Assembly: GCA_030706605.1 (NCBI GenBank)
Contig: JAUZOE010000007.1
Location: 101,305 to 165,304 of the forward strand
From: Bacteroidota bacterium
Lineage (GTDB): Bacteria > Bacteroidota > Bacteroidia > Chitinophagales > Chitinophagaceae
DNA: 64,000 nucleotides
Direction of reading: 5' to 3'
Of this stretch, positions 18,886-29,531 are shown in pieces (position 1 is the first letter of the stretch; each line of letters starts with the position of its first letter). Made by a program: the position numbers and the translations under genes. The notes under the pieces were generated by a model, which was not told the origin of the DNA, made no database searches, and saw only the letters and a program-made list of their open reading frames with translations.

Positions 18886-20147
18886 CGAATACGAACGATA
18901 CATTGGCCCCGGGCACTATAGGACGAAGGCGGGCAGCCGCTCTGCCCGAGCAACCTCCGCAGTTGTGGAAGTCGGTGAAGCCGAAGAAAGCTTACGATAT
19001 AGTCATCGTGGGCGGTGGTGGTCATGGATTGGCAACCGCTTATTACCTGGCAAAAAATCATGGCCTGACCAATATTGCCGTTGTCGAAAAGGGCTGGCTG
19101 GCCGGAGGCAATACGGCCCGCAATACCACCATCATCCGGTCGAATTACCTGTGGGATGAATCGGCAGCAATTTACGAGCACTCCCTGAAATTATGGGAGA
19201 CGCTGGAAGAAGACCTCGGCTATGAGATGTTCTTTAGCCAACGGGGAGTATTGACGCTTGCACATTCCGTTAGTGATGTTCGATTGAAACGAAGGAATTT
19301 ATATGCAAACGCCCTCAACGGCATTGACAGTGAGTGGCTCACCCCGGAAGAGGTGAAGAAGCTGGTGCCCATTATCAATATCAGTGAAGACGTGCGATAC
19401 CCGGTGCATGGTGCTACCTACCAACCACGGGGTGGTATCGCTAAACACGACTGGGTAGCCTGGGGCTATGCAAAGGCAGCAAGCGATCTCGGGGTGGATA
19501 TCATTCAGGGCACCGAAGTAACAGGTTTTGATATCCGAAATAATAAGGTCCATGGGGTACATACCTCCCAGGGCACCATTGCTGCCGGAAAGGTGGGGTT
19601 GGTTGCAGCAGGTCATTCCTCACTGCTGGCCAATCTCGCCGGATTCTCCATTCCAATCCAAAGCAGGCCATTGCAGGCGCTGGTGAGTCCACTACTTGAA
19701 CAGGTGCTCAATACCGTAGTGATGAGCGGCGCCGTTCATGTGTACGTGAGCCAGGCACATAAGGGGGAGTTGGTAATGGGGGCAGGCACTGATGCCTTCA
19801 ACTCTTATGCACAGCGTGGCGGTTTTCATGTAATTGAACACCAGTTGGCCGCAGCACTGGAATTGTTTCCTATCTTCTCCCGTGCGCAGGTGCTGAGAAC
19901 CTGGGGAGGTATCGTTGATATCGCTCCTGACGCTTCACCGATTATCGGCGTCACTCCGGTAGAAAACCTGTTTATCAACGCAGGATGGGGAACAGGTGGT
20001 TTCAAAGCCACCCCCGGTTCTGGCTGGGTAATGGCTCACACGATAGCGCACGGCACTCCGCATGAATTGAATAAGCCTTTTGCGCTCGACCGCTTTTTAA
20101 CAGGGCATCTTATTGACGAACATGGAGCAGCCGGTGTTGCTCACTAA
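18882..20147 (+). CDS. soxB: Sarcosine oxidase subunit beta
   Basis: [56 protein letters not shown] overlap with the upstream gene. Confidence 0.93.
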   Translation: MTNTNDTLAPGTIGRRRAAALPEQPPQLWKSVKPKKAYDIVIVGGGGHGLATAYYLAKNHGLTNIAVVEKGWLAGGNTARNTTIIRSNYLWDESAAIYEHSLKLWETLEEDLGYEMFFSQRGVLTLAHSVSDVRLKRRNLYANALNGIDSEWLTPEEVKKLVPIINISEDVRYPVHGATYQPRGGIAKHDWVAWGYAKAASDLGVDIIQGTEVTGFDIRNNKVHGVHTSQGTIAAGKVGLVAAGHSSLLANLAGFSIPIQSRPLQALVSPLLEQVLNTVVMSGAVHVYVSQAHKGELVMGAGTDAFNSYAQRGGFHVIEHQLAAALELFPIFSRAQVLRTWGGIVDIAPDASPIIGVTPVENLFINAGWGTGGFKATPGSGWVMAHTIAHGTPHELNKPFALDRFLTGHLIDEHGAAGVAH

Positions 20148-20159
20148 AAAATTGATTGT

Positions 20160-20465
20160 ATGTTGTATATTCCTTGTCCACACTGTGGCCTGCGCAATGA
20201 AACCGAGTTCCATTACGGAGCTGAGGCCGGCGTAGCTTACCCGGATCCCAATGCCCTGGCCGACAGCGAATGGGCTAAATACCTGCACATCCGGGCTAAT
20301 CCCAAGGGCTGGCTTGCCGAGCGTTGGGTACATTTTGCCGGATGTGGCCGGTGGTTCAACTTATGGCGCAATACCGTTACCCATGAGATCGGACCGGCAT
20401 ACCTTCCCTTTACCGAACAACCAAAAGCACCTGGTAATATCGGGCAGGAGGGCCCAAAGGCATGA
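20160..20465 (+). CDS. soxD: Sarcosine oxidase subunit delta
   Basis: IPCPHCGLRNETEFHYGAEAG...RWVHFAGCGRWFNLWRNTVTHEI. Confidence 0.93.
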   Translation: MLYIPCPHCGLRNETEFHYGAEAGVAYPDPNALADSEWAKYLHIRANPKGWLAERWVHFAGCGRWFNLWRNTVTHEIGPAYLPFTEQPKAPGNIGQEGPKA

Positions 20466-23161
20466 GCGAAATTTCATTCATTTTTGATGACAATATCTGC
20501 AAGGGACAACAGGGTGAGCCGATGGCGGCTGCCTTATTACGTAGCGGTTTACTTTCAATAACCAACAGCACCTACCATAGCCGTCCCCGGGGTGTGATTG
20601 GATTGGGGGTGGAGGAGCCCAATGCACTTGTTCAACTGGTATCGGGTACGCAGGAATCAATGCGTCCGGCTACTATTATTGAAGTAGCGGAAGGGCTTAA
20701 TGCACGCAGCCTTACGGGCATCGGTGCGCTGCCTGAACTTCCGGACGAAGCACGCTACGACAAGACCAATCGTTATGTTGATACGCTGGTGATAGGAGCT
20801 GGGGTTGCCGGACTTAAAGCAGCTGATAAAGCGATTCAGGCAGGATATCAAGTTTTGTTGATTGACGACCAGCCGGGACCCGGGGGACATCTTCGACACC
20901 TTGGTACCGGATTACCTGTTGCTTTGCGGGATGTTCTTACGAATAACAAACTCACTTATGTACCCAGGTGTACTGCCGTTGGTTTGTACGACCAGAATTA
21001 TATTGTGGCTGTTGAACGGCGAAGCGATCACCTGGGAGGTGCTGCTCCGGCCGGACGTGCACGCATACGTGTATGGCATATTCGAACCGATCGGGTAGTG
21101 CTGGCACCAGGTGCGTTTCAGCGCCCCTTGATCTTCGCCAATAACGACAGGCCTGGCATCATGCTCTCCCATGCGGCAGCAACTTATGTTGCTATTCATG
21201 GTGTGCAAATCTTTAAACGTGCTGTTGTGGTTACCGTAGACAACCAGGGCCATCGTGATGCACTCAGGCTTCACCAGGCCGGTGTGCCGGTGCAGGCCAT
21301 TTATGATGTGCGGCCAGCTGCCGGGGGCGCAAGTGTTGATGCTGCAAAAGCGGCGGGGATTCCGATCCGGTTCCGTACGACTATTCTCGACACCGTTTCC
21401 AATGAAGAGGGGACATTGCAAAGTGTAATCATACAAGATCTCGATACAAACGAAATAGTTGAAACAACTGCCGATCTGCTCGCCGTTTCCGGGGGCTGGA
21501 CTCCAATCGCAGACCTGGCCACCCATATTGGTATTAAGCCGAAGTGGAGTGAGGAACATGCGGCCTTCCTGGTACATCACGGTACCGACCAGCTCCAAAC
21601 AGCCGGTATGCTGGCCGGCGACTTCGGTGGTGACGACGATCCGGCGGTTTTCTTTGGTCCGGCGCTGGATGATGAGCAGGCCCGTCACGCGTACATCGAC
21701 CTGCAGCGGGATGCAACATTGCATGAGCTGCGCCGTGCCGTTGGTGCGGGTTTGCACAGCATTGAACACATCAAACGATACACCACCATCGGCACTTCAC
21801 ACGACCAGGGCAAAACCAGTGGCATGCTCACCATCGGTGCACTTTGCCAATTGAATATTAATTCACAGGGTGGAAATTCCGGTCTGTCACCTGCAGATGT
21901 GGGTACGCTTTCTTTCCGTCCACCGTATGTGCCAGTGCCGTTCGCTGCGTTGGCAGGACGTGAACGCGGACCGCTTTCTGATCCCATCCGCATTACGCCG
22001 GTTCATCAATGGCATGTTGAAGCCGGTGCAATATTCGAGGATGTGGGGCAATGGAAGCGCCCCTGGTACTTTCCTAAGCAAGGAGAAAGCATGGAAGATG
22101 CCGTTCGCCGTGAGTGCATGGCAGCCAGGGAGGGCGTGGCTGTGATGGATGCCTCCACCCTCGGAAAGATTGATATCCAGGGTCCTGATGCCGCTGTTTT
22201 CCTCGACCGCATTTACACAAATATGTTCTCCACATTGCCCGAAGGGCAGTGCCGTTACGGATTAATGTGCAAGGCTGACGGCATCGCGTTTGATGACGGC
22301 GTCACCACCCGCCTGGGTAAAAACCATTTCCTTATGACCACCACCACAGGAGGTGCCGCCGGGGTGCTTGCATGGCTGGAAGAGTGGCTACAGACGGAGT
22401 GGCCTGACCTGAAAGTCTATTGCACGTCGGTTACCGAGCATATTTCGACGATTGCGCTGGTAGGCCCGAATAGCAGGCAGCTCCTTCAGGAACTGGTAAA
22501 AGACATTGATCTCTCAAAAACTGCATTTCCTTTCATGCATAGCCGGATGGCAACCATCGATGATATACGGGTGCGCATTGCCCGAATCTCCTTTTCAGGA
22601 GAGCTCGCATTCGAGATCAACGTTGCCTGGGGCCATGCCCGCTATATTTGGGAAAGGTTGTGGACGCTCGGACGTCCTTATGACCTTACTGCCTACGGCA
22701 CAGAAACCATGCATGTGCTGCGGGCGGAAAAAGGCTACATTATCATCGGGCAGGACACCGACGGGACGCAAACGCCTTATGACCTTAACATGTCCTGGGT
22801 TGTGTCCAAAAAGAAAGAGTTCATCGGCAAGCGCTCGTTCCGGCTGCCCTATCTGCAGGCAACGGCAAGACCACAACTGGTTGGCCTGCTGCCAGAGAAC
22901 GGTGAAGAAGTCATTCCGGAAGGCGCATACATCACCGAACTGAACGCCCACCCGGACGAGCATGGCAAAACCAGCCATACCGGTTTTGTGACGAGTTCTT
23001 ACTATTCTCCAACGCTTGGACGTGCGTTCGCGCTTGCACTGGTGGCCGATGGCCTGAACCGTATGGGAGAAGAGGTGGCTGTGCCCATTGGGAAAAAAGT
23101 GCTGCATGCCACAATCTGCGATTCTGTATTCATTGACAAGGAAAACATCCGAAGAGACTAA
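20462..23161 (+). CDS. soxA: Sarcosine oxidase subunit alpha
   Basis: GEPMAAALLRSG..., dinucleotide-binding VIGAGVAGLKAADKAIQAGYQVLLIDD, C-terminal GcvT domain; ATGA overlap with soxD. Confidence 0.93.
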   Translation: MSEISFIFDDNICKGQQGEPMAAALLRSGLLSITNSTYHSRPRGVIGLGVEEPNALVQLVSGTQESMRPATIIEVAEGLNARSLTGIGALPELPDEARYDKTNRYVDTLVIGAGVAGLKAADKAIQAGYQVLLIDDQPGPGGHLRHLGTGLPVALRDVLTNNKLTYVPRCTAVGLYDQNYIVAVERRSDHLGGAAPAGRARIRVWHIRTDRVVLAPGAFQRPLIFANNDRPGIMLSHAAATYVAIHGVQIFKRAVVVTVDNQGHRDALRLHQAGVPVQAIYDVRPAAGGASVDAAKAAGIPIRFRTTILDTVSNEEGTLQSVIIQDLDTNEIVETTADLLAVSGGWTPIADLATHIGIKPKWSEEHAAFLVHHGTDQLQTAGMLAGDFGGDDDPAVFFGPALDDEQARHAYIDLQRDATLHELRRAVGAGLHSIEHIKRYTTIGTSHDQGKTSGMLTIGALCQLNINSQGGNSGLSPADVGTLSFRPPYVPVPFAALAGRERGPLSDPIRITPVHQWHVEAGAIFEDVGQWKRPWYFPKQGESMEDAVRRECMAAREGVAVMDASTLGKIDIQGPDAAVFLDRIYTNMFSTLPEGQCRYGLMCKADGIAFDDGVTTRLGKNHFLMTTTTGGAAGVLAWLEEWLQTEWPDLKVYCTSVTEHISTIALVGPNSRQLLQELVKDIDLSKTAFPFMHSRMATIDDIRVRIARISFSGELAFEINVAWGHARYIWERLWTLGRPYDLTAYGTETMHVLRAEKGYIIIGQDTDGTQTPYDLNMSWVVSKKKEFIGKRSFRLPYLQATARPQLVGLLPENGEEVIPEGAYITELNAHPDEHGKTSHTGFVTSSYYSPTLGRAFALALVADGLNRMGEEVAVPIGKKVLHATICDSVFIDKENIRRD

Positions 23162-23174
23162 TTAAAAGCCACAT

Positions 23175-23741
23175 ATGATCACCAAAGAAAGTCCGCTGAA
23201 AGGAATGAACATAGGAACCGCCGCTACGGTGGCGATTCGCGAATTGCCAGGATTGCACACCATCGATCTTCGGGTGGCGCCCGGGACCTCAACGCAAGCC
23301 GCAGTCGCTGAAGCGCTGGGCATGGACCTCCTCGGGAAGCCAGGCCAGATACTAAAGGAGTCAATATCCGGTGGAGGTGATGCTCAAGCCCTGTGCCTTG
23401 CCCCTGACTGGTGGCTTATTATTGGGTTCCAGGAAGCTGAGTATAAGCTCAAACTGCTGCAATCGAACAACCACTATCATTTCAGCGTAGTCGACGTCAG
23501 CGGCCAGCGAACTACCATTGAACTTGAAGGACCTAAGGTTCGTGAAGTGCTCGCTCACCTTTGGGATCAGGATCTCCGCGAAAAAAGTTTCCCTATCGCA
23601 AGTGTCTCCCAGGGACTCATGGCAAAGGCAACGGTGATCGTCTGCCATATTGCTCCGTTTCGTTACCGCGTCATGGTCCGAAGTTCTTTCGCTTTGCACT
23701 TGTGGAAGGCTCTGGCAGACGCGGCGGAGGAGTGGATGTAA
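23175..23741 (+). CDS. soxG: Sarcosine oxidase subunit gamma
   Basis: Position downstream of soxA; SVVDVSGQRTTIELEGPKVREVLA. Confidence 0.85.
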   Translation: MITKESPLKGMNIGTAATVAIRELPGLHTIDLRVAPGTSTQAAVAEALGMDLLGKPGQILKESISGGGDAQALCLAPDWWLIIGFQEAEYKLKLLQSNNHYHFSVVDVSGQRTTIELEGPKVREVLAHLWDQDLREKSFPIASVSQGLMAKATVIVCHIAPFRYRVMVRSSFALHLWKALADAAEEWM

Positions 23742-24177
23742 GCAAGGATATTTCTTCAGGCAGAGTTGGCCGCGAAGTATTTTAAACTACCACTTTGTTG
23801 AAAACCGCATTGAAGTTTGGAACGGTAACATCGGGATCGACAGTCTTTAGAAAGGAACGACTCCAAGTACCCAACATAAACTTTTAGACTTAATTGTAAA
23901 TAATTTTCTTATCAGAGCAATACAGCTAAGCATGCTGTCTACCCATTATTATTACTAAAAGACCTTCGCTTAAATCAAACTCATACTATTTAAATAATCA
24001 AATAAACATTAGATTTTGAATTTGATTTTACCCCGAGATAAATCTATTTTTGGAACAAAAATTCTAAAACCACCGATTTATAAAGTGCACCTTGATAAAG
24101 GAGATGCTAAAAGACCTCGCCCCGGATATGTTTAAGAATTTGGTTTAGCAGAATTAAAAAATACAAAGTAAGAAAAT

Positions 24178-26223
24178 ATGAATTTAAGATACGTCCTGGC
24201 CATCATCAGCATTATATATGGCACAGAAGCAGGCATGGCGCAAGCCAACCCTGCAAATAGTTCTTTTAGTTTTGAGGGAAAATATTTTGCCGGCAATGGT
24301 GATACAAATTACCTGGCTTTATTAGATAGCGCTTATAGCTTGTTAGAACCCAACGCTGAAATGGAAAACCTAAGTATGTTATACAAACAGGATTGGGATG
24401 GTTTCGTGGAAGGTCCTACCTGGAATGCCTGGTGGATACAAAATTCGTTCGGACCCACTTACACTATGCTACCGTTTATGGATAAAGCCTACCAGACTTT
24501 TATCTATAATTCACAGGATATGTGGTTTAAAATGCAGGGTAACGGTGTGCGTAAAGATAATAATGGTTATGTAGGGCCTAAGGGGGTTTTATGTGATGCA
24601 GCCACCCCAGATGGGGTTTACTATAGGCAAGGAGATGGAAAAGTAGATAAACATGACTGGTGTTTCGGATTTACCACGGCAGGTATTTTACTGGAATCGG
24701 AACTAATGCTTATCCGAAGAGATAAAAAAGAAATTGACCATTATCTCCCAATGTTGGAAGAAAGTGCTGATTTCGTGGACAGCAGACGTGACACTATAAA
24801 AAACATGTTCCTGGTAGGCCCCGCTGCCAACCTGCTGGCCCCCAGTTATGCCGGTACCGGAAAATTATTACCGGATGGTTCATATGGCAAAGCTTATCTC
24901 GCAGAAATTTCCGTTAACTATATCGCCGCTCTGAACCGCCTGATCGAATTGGAAAAAATTATGGGCAGAAAAGATAAAATAAAATTGTACAGCCATCGTC
25001 TTGACCTTGTAAAAAAGGGCTTGCAGAGTTTCACCACACCGGAAGGGTATTTTATCCGCTCCATAGATCCGGATGGAACGAAACATGGCGTTTTTGGCGC
25101 TCCCAAGCACGGTTATTTTGAATCAACCCCTAATCATGATGCTATGGCATTCCGGGTGGTGGATGATCGCAAGGCCAAAAAGATTTACAACATAATTAAA
25201 TCTATACCAAAGTTGCGTCCATACAAATTAATAATCCCCAACTATCCGGCCTATGATGATATGTACGAATATGATGGGATCTTTAAAAATGGCATTTGGG
25301 TAAATGGCGGAGAATGGACCACCTGCGAAGCACGTATGCAACTTGGCTATTACCGGGTAGGTGCATACCAGGATGCTAAAGCTGCATTTGAAAAAATATT
25401 ACATATGGCTATCAGTTTTCGAATGGATAACCCACTGTCTGATTTTGGCAATAGACCCTATCAGCCTAACCTACCCATTAATGTCGTGTATGATAACTGG
25501 GGAGTACCCGGCGGATTTTTACGGGGCCTGTTTGAATATATATACAGTGCCGAGGGGTTAAGGCTATATCCTCATATTCCTCCTGGTATTACCACATTAC
25601 AACAAAAATTTCCGATATATTTTGGGAGAAAAAAAATATACATTGCAATAAATGGTAGCGGTAACATTAGTTCTGTCACAGTGAATGGTAAGCCCACCAA
25701 GGATTTTACTAAAAAAAGTATATTTCTTCCGCTGGACGCAAAAGTGGGAATTATACATGTTTCAATCGGCTTGGGTGGGAGCCCCACTAAAGAATCAGTA
25801 ATCAATGAAGATCAGCAGGACAATCTAAAACCAGTCATCTCTATGGATAATGATTACTGGAATATTGATATGCTTAGAGATGTTGCTCATGCCACCTCTA
25901 AAACGACTGTTGCTGTTTTAAATAATATTAAAAAAATGTCCCGGTTTTATTCTAAACTGGTCGAAAACAATTTGCAGGAAACCTATGAGGCTAAGCATGC
26001 TGCTTTGATATTGGAGGTTGTAAAAACCATTTTTGAGCGCAGAAAGTTAAAGAAGCAAAAAAAAATAGAGTTATTGCCTGAGAAATCACAGGTAGCTGCA
26101 GACAATTTATATATCAGTACGGTAAACAATTTAACAAGTGGACTTATTCAGCTTCTTGAAAAAGAAAAAAGTTCTTCTAATAAAGAAGAACGAAAAATAT
26201 ATTTGATATGGAAGAGTATTTAA
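24178..26223 (+). CDS. Secreted six-hairpin (alpha/alpha)6 glycoside hydrolase-like protein with ~150-aa C-terminal extension
   Basis: N-terminal signal peptide; GPTWNAWWIQNSFGPTYTMLPFM, NGGEWTTCEARMQLGYYRVG, YDNWGVPGGFLRGLFEYIYSAEGLRLYPHIPPG; helical Lys-rich tail. Confidence 0.65.
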   Translation: MNLRYVLAIISIIYGTEAGMAQANPANSSFSFEGKYFAGNGDTNYLALLDSAYSLLEPNAEMENLSMLYKQDWDGFVEGPTWNAWWIQNSFGPTYTMLPFMDKAYQTFIYNSQDMWFKMQGNGVRKDNNGYVGPKGVLCDAATPDGVYYRQGDGKVDKHDWCFGFTTAGILLESELMLIRRDKKEIDHYLPMLEESADFVDSRRDTIKNMFLVGPAANLLAPSYAGTGKLLPDGSYGKAYLAEISVNYIAALNRLIELEKIMGRKDKIKLYSHRLDLVKKGLQSFTTPEGYFIRSIDPDGTKHGVFGAPKHGYFESTPNHDAMAFRVVDDRKAKKIYNIIKSIPKLRPYKLIIPNYPAYDDMYEYDGIFKNGIWVNGGEWTTCEARMQLGYYRVGAYQDAKAAFEKILHMAISFRMDNPLSDFGNRPYQPNLPINVVYDNWGVPGGFLRGLFEYIYSAEGLRLYPHIPPGITTLQQKFPIYFGRKKIYIAINGSGNISSVTVNGKPTKDFTKKSIFLPLDAKVGIIHVSIGLGGSPTKESVINEDQQDNLKPVISMDNDYWNIDMLRDVAHATSKTTVAVLNNIKKMSRFYSKLVENNLQETYEAKHAALILEVVKTIFERRKLKKQKKIELLPEKSQVAADNLYISTVNNLTSGLIQLLEKEKSSSNKEERKIYLIWKSI

Positions 26224-26501
26224 TGTTAGTTATTCACAGGAATCACAGTAGAGGTTATCTGAATTTATTGAAGAGGTAGCAGGAGATTTTAATTTTTTTA
26301 TGAAACATGTCATTCCATGCTACGAAATGTAGATTTCCTTAATCAGAAATTTTCACAAAACTCATTCAATAAAATGAATTTACTTGGATGAATACCAAAC
26401 TGTACTGTATCAATTTTTTCAGTTTGATACCTTAAATCCACAACGTTATAAAATGATAACCAAATTGATAGCAAGAAATAGCATATTAAAAGATACATCA
26501 G

Positions 26502-27905
26502 TTACTTTCCGATACAAAACTTACTAAAAATATAATTTAGCCTGTCTTCATTGGTGACTTCACCAGTAATTTCACCGAGATAATGAAGACTGCGATTAAT
26601 GTCAATAGACAACAGGTCTCCCGAAATATTAGTAGCTAACCCTGATTTTATGTCCTGAAGACTTTTGAGCACTTCAGTTAAAGCCGCATAATGGCGTGCA
26701 TTTGTAATTACTATATTTTCATTGTTGATAGAAGTCCCGCCTGCCATTGCAAACAGTATATTCTTCAATGATTCAATACCTATTTCTTCTTTTGCCGAAA
26801 TAAATATTGCACCGGCAAATTGCTCATGTAATTCTTTTTGTAAAATATCTGTTTTATTGGCTACGAGTACTGTATTGGGATTTTGCCCTTTAATCTCATC
26901 TTCAATTAACTTAAGTTCCTCTACTTCCATATTATTCGCATCAAATAAATACAATACTATATCTACCTGCTTTATTTTTTCTTTGCTTTTCAAAACACCC
27001 ATATTTTCAATAATATCCTCCGAATGGTCACGTATCCCGGCTGTATCAATCAGTCTGAAAAGAATGTCATTAATATTGATTATTTCTTCTATTGTATCTC
27101 TTGTAGTTCCTGCGATTTCGCTTACTATGGCCCGGTTTTCATTCAATAAAGTATTCAGCAGAGTTGATTTCCCCGCATTGGGTTTTCCTACTATGGCTAC
27201 ACTTACCCCATTCTTGATAACATTACCAAGTTTAAAAGAATTGAGTAATCTATTTACTGTTTTTTCAATGTCCCTGATGAGTATTAAGAATTTATTTCTG
27301 TCTGCAAATTCTACATCTTCTTCACTGAAATCAAGCTCGAGTTCAATAAGAGAAGAAAATTTTATCAATTCTTCCCTCAGTTCCCTTAATACATTGGAAA
27401 AACCACCACGCATATTTTTTAAAGCTGCATTTTGTGATGCTTTGGTATTGCTTGCAATCAGGTCACCAACTGCTTCAGCCTGGGTAAGATCCAATTTTTT
27501 ATTAAGAAATGCACGTTGGGTAAATTCTCCTGCCTTTGCCAGTCTTGCCCCGTTACGGATCAGGGCATCAAGCACCTGCTGTTGTACGTATACTGAACCA
27601 TGACAACCGATTTCTATCACGTCTTCGCCTGTATAAGATGCAGGATTTTTAAAAAGTGAAATCACTACTTCGTCTAAGATATTTTCATCCTCTTTCAGAT
27701 AGCCCACATGCAATGTATTGGCAGGTTGTTCTTTCAAAATTTTAGAGGGAAAAAGCTTTTGAATAATATCAAATGCCTGGCTACCGCTAATACGCAAAAC
27801 ACCTATGGCGCCTATTCCTGGTGGTGTGGCAATTGCTACAATAGTATCGTCCCATCCGGATAATTTAGTATGCATTGTGTAAAGATAAGTTGCATTATTG
27901 AACAC
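26502..27905 (-). CDS. mnmE: tRNA modification GTPase MnmE
   Basis: DTIVAIATPPGIGAIGVLRISG, GKPNAGKSTLLN, DTAGIRD, C-terminal FSKFCIGK. Confidence 0.97.
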   Translation of the reverse strand: MFNNATYLYTMHTKLSGWDDTIVAIATPPGIGAIGVLRISGSQAFDIIQKLFPSKILKEQPANTLHVGYLKEDENILDEVVISLFKNPASYTGEDVIEIGCHGSVYVQQQVLDALIRNGARLAKAGEFTQRAFLNKKLDLTQAEAVGDLIASNTKASQNAALKNMRGGFSNVLRELREELIKFSSLIELELDFSEEDVEFADRNKFLILIRDIEKTVNRLLNSFKLGNVIKNGVSVAIVGKPNAGKSTLLNTLLNENRAIVSEIAGTTRDTIEEIININDILFRLIDTAGIRDHSEDIIENMGVLKSKEKIKQVDIVLYLFDANNMEVEELKLIEDEIKGQNPNTVLVANKTDILQKELHEQFAGAIFISAKEEIGIESLKNILFAMAGGTSINNENIVITNARHYAALTEVLKSLQDIKSGLATNISGDLLSIDINRSLHYLGEITGEVTNEDRLNYIFSKFCIGK

Positions 27906-28011
27906 CGTTATTAATGTAATAAATGTTATCCCTTTTCATAAAACAGCTATAATCATTCTGTGATGATGAATGATTCGGAATGGTTAATAAAGTTCAATTT
28001 TGACATAAAAA

Positions 28012-28036
28012 AAGAGATGCTGTTTTAGCATCTCTT
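28012..28036 (-). terminator. Intrinsic terminator of the exb/tonB operon
   Basis: AAGAGATGCT-GTTTT-AGCATCTCTT hairpin; adjacent A-run on + strand gives a U-run on the minus transcript. Confidence 0.8.
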
Positions 28037-28063
28037 ATAAAGCATATTCTATTAAAATTATGA

Positions 28064-28894
28064 TTATTGATCTGGATTGGTCAAAGTTACTGGTTGTAAA
28101 CGATAAGCATTTACAAAACGGCCATTTTGCTGAGCAGGAGTCCATTTTGGCCCTTTTCTGATAGCATTCACAGCTATCTCAGCCAGTTTAGTTCCTTTCA
28201 TTGTAGTTGCCTGAACGTCGCTTACAACCCCATCGCGATCCACAATAAATTTCACTACACAGGTTCCAAAGTTATTTGGATCAGTAAGTTCATCCTGATC
28301 TCTCATGATAGCTCTTTGTACATATTTAGCCCAGGCTTGGGGGCCACCAGGAAATTGAGCTTCAATCTCCACCTTTGTAAAAATCTTATCAGGGTCTTCT
28401 TTCTTCTCAACAGGTGCTGCAACAACTTGAGTTCCCTGCAAATCTGACGGAGGTGCTACTATACCCAAATCTTTAGTTCCTTCCACAGTTTTCACATCCA
28501 CTTTTGCTTCTTCAATTTGTTTAACCTCTGGTGGTGGTTTTATTACTTCTTCATCTTTTACCACTTTGGGAGGAGTAAACTGAATAGTAGCAATTGGTGG
28601 TGGTGGTGGTAATTTTGGTGGTGGTGGCGGCGGTGGCGGCGGCGGTTCATCTGGTTTTATTTGTTGCAACACTGTTTCTTTTACAACCATCTCTTTTGAT
28701 TTATCTTTAGAGCCTATTTTATCAGCTATCGCTGACCCTATTAATAAAAGCAAAATTAAACTGATCGTAAATATTAATGCTTTAGAAATCCGCTTGTTAT
28801 AGGTTTTGCGCAAATCATAAGCTCCATAAGCCTTATTCTTTCCGTCAAAAATAATATCAAGAATATCCGATTTTAATATTTGATTAGCTTCCAT
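28064..28894 (-). CDS. tonB: Energy transducer TonB
   Basis: Single N-terminal TM, Pro-rich PPPPPPPPPPKLPPPPP spacer, C-terminal VVKFIVDRDGVVSDVQ TonB domain. Confidence 0.93.
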   Translation of the reverse strand: MEANQILKSDILDIIFDGKNKAYGAYDLRKTYNKRISKALIFTISLILLLLIGSAIADKIGSKDKSKEMVVKETVLQQIKPDEPPPPPPPPPPKLPPPPPIATIQFTPPKVVKDEEVIKPPPEVKQIEEAKVDVKTVEGTKDLGIVAPPSDLQGTQVVAAPVEKKEDPDKIFTKVEIEAQFPGGPQAWAKYVQRAIMRDQDELTDPNNFGTCVVKFIVDRDGVVSDVQATTMKGTKLAEIAVNAIRKGPKWTPAQQNGRFVNAYRLQPVTLTNPDQ

Positions 28895-28942
28895 TATTAA
28901 ATTTTTTAATTAGATCCTGATTTTTAAAATTTTCATAAAAAA

Positions 28943-29473
28943 TTATTGAACACCACCCGATTTTTCTGTTTGCTGTATTTTGTCATATTCATCGGGGGTA
29001 GGATCAACCATGGCATACCTGCTTATATCGTCTATATTCATTTCATCCAAAATATCAACGGCATTTTTATAAGTTGCATCTTTATCGGGCTTAATAATTA
29101 AGAAAAGATCTTCAGCAGGGGTCGACTTCTTTTTATCAAGAATAATCTGCCTCACCGCTTTGTACCCGGTAGTTTGCATCTTCGACGGATCATTACCAAA
29201 ATAATAATAAATTACATTCCCCTTTCCAAGCATCAAAGTCAGGGAACCCGACTCTTTTACTTTTGTGTTATCATCAGGATTCTTCGTGTCTTTGGGCATC
29301 GATAGATTCATTGATGTGGGCTGAGACATGGTAGTGGTAAAGATAAAAAAGGTAATCAGCAAAAATCCAAGATCCACCATTGGAGTAAGATCAACACGGG
29401 TAGATTGTTTTTTACTTTTCTTTACACCAGGCCCTTTTTTATGACCACTGGATTTTACTTCCATTTCTGCCAT
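28943..29473 (-). CDS. exbD: Biopolymer transporter ExbD
   Basis: RVDLTPMVDLGFLLITFFIFTTTMS. Confidence 0.92.
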   Translation of the reverse strand: MAEMEVKSSGHKKGPGVKKSKKQSTRVDLTPMVDLGFLLITFFIFTTTMSQPTSMNLSMPKDTKNPDDNTKVKESGSLTLMLGKGNVIYYYFGNDPSKMQTTGYKAVRQIILDKKKSTPAEDLFLIIKPDKDATYKNAVDILDEMNIDDISRYAMVDPTPDEYDKIQQTEKSGGVQ

Positions 29474-29531
29474 AATACTATATTTTTAATTTTTTTAAAT
29501 AATTGCTTTAGTAATGTACTTATGTCGTTGT

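Noticed and set aside
20912-21769. 285-aa minus-strand ORF inside soxA
   Set aside because: GC-rich region produces long spurious antisense ORFs; soxA reading frame is unambiguous.
26410-26450. GTATCAA...TTGATAC inverted repeat between the glycosidase-like gene and mnmE
   Set aside because: 7-bp AT-rich arms with a 10-nt loop; too weak to call as a terminator.
26722-27603. 293-aa plus-strand ORF antisense to mnmE
   Set aside because: Shadow of conserved mnmE; Ser/Leu/Phe-rich low-complexity translation.
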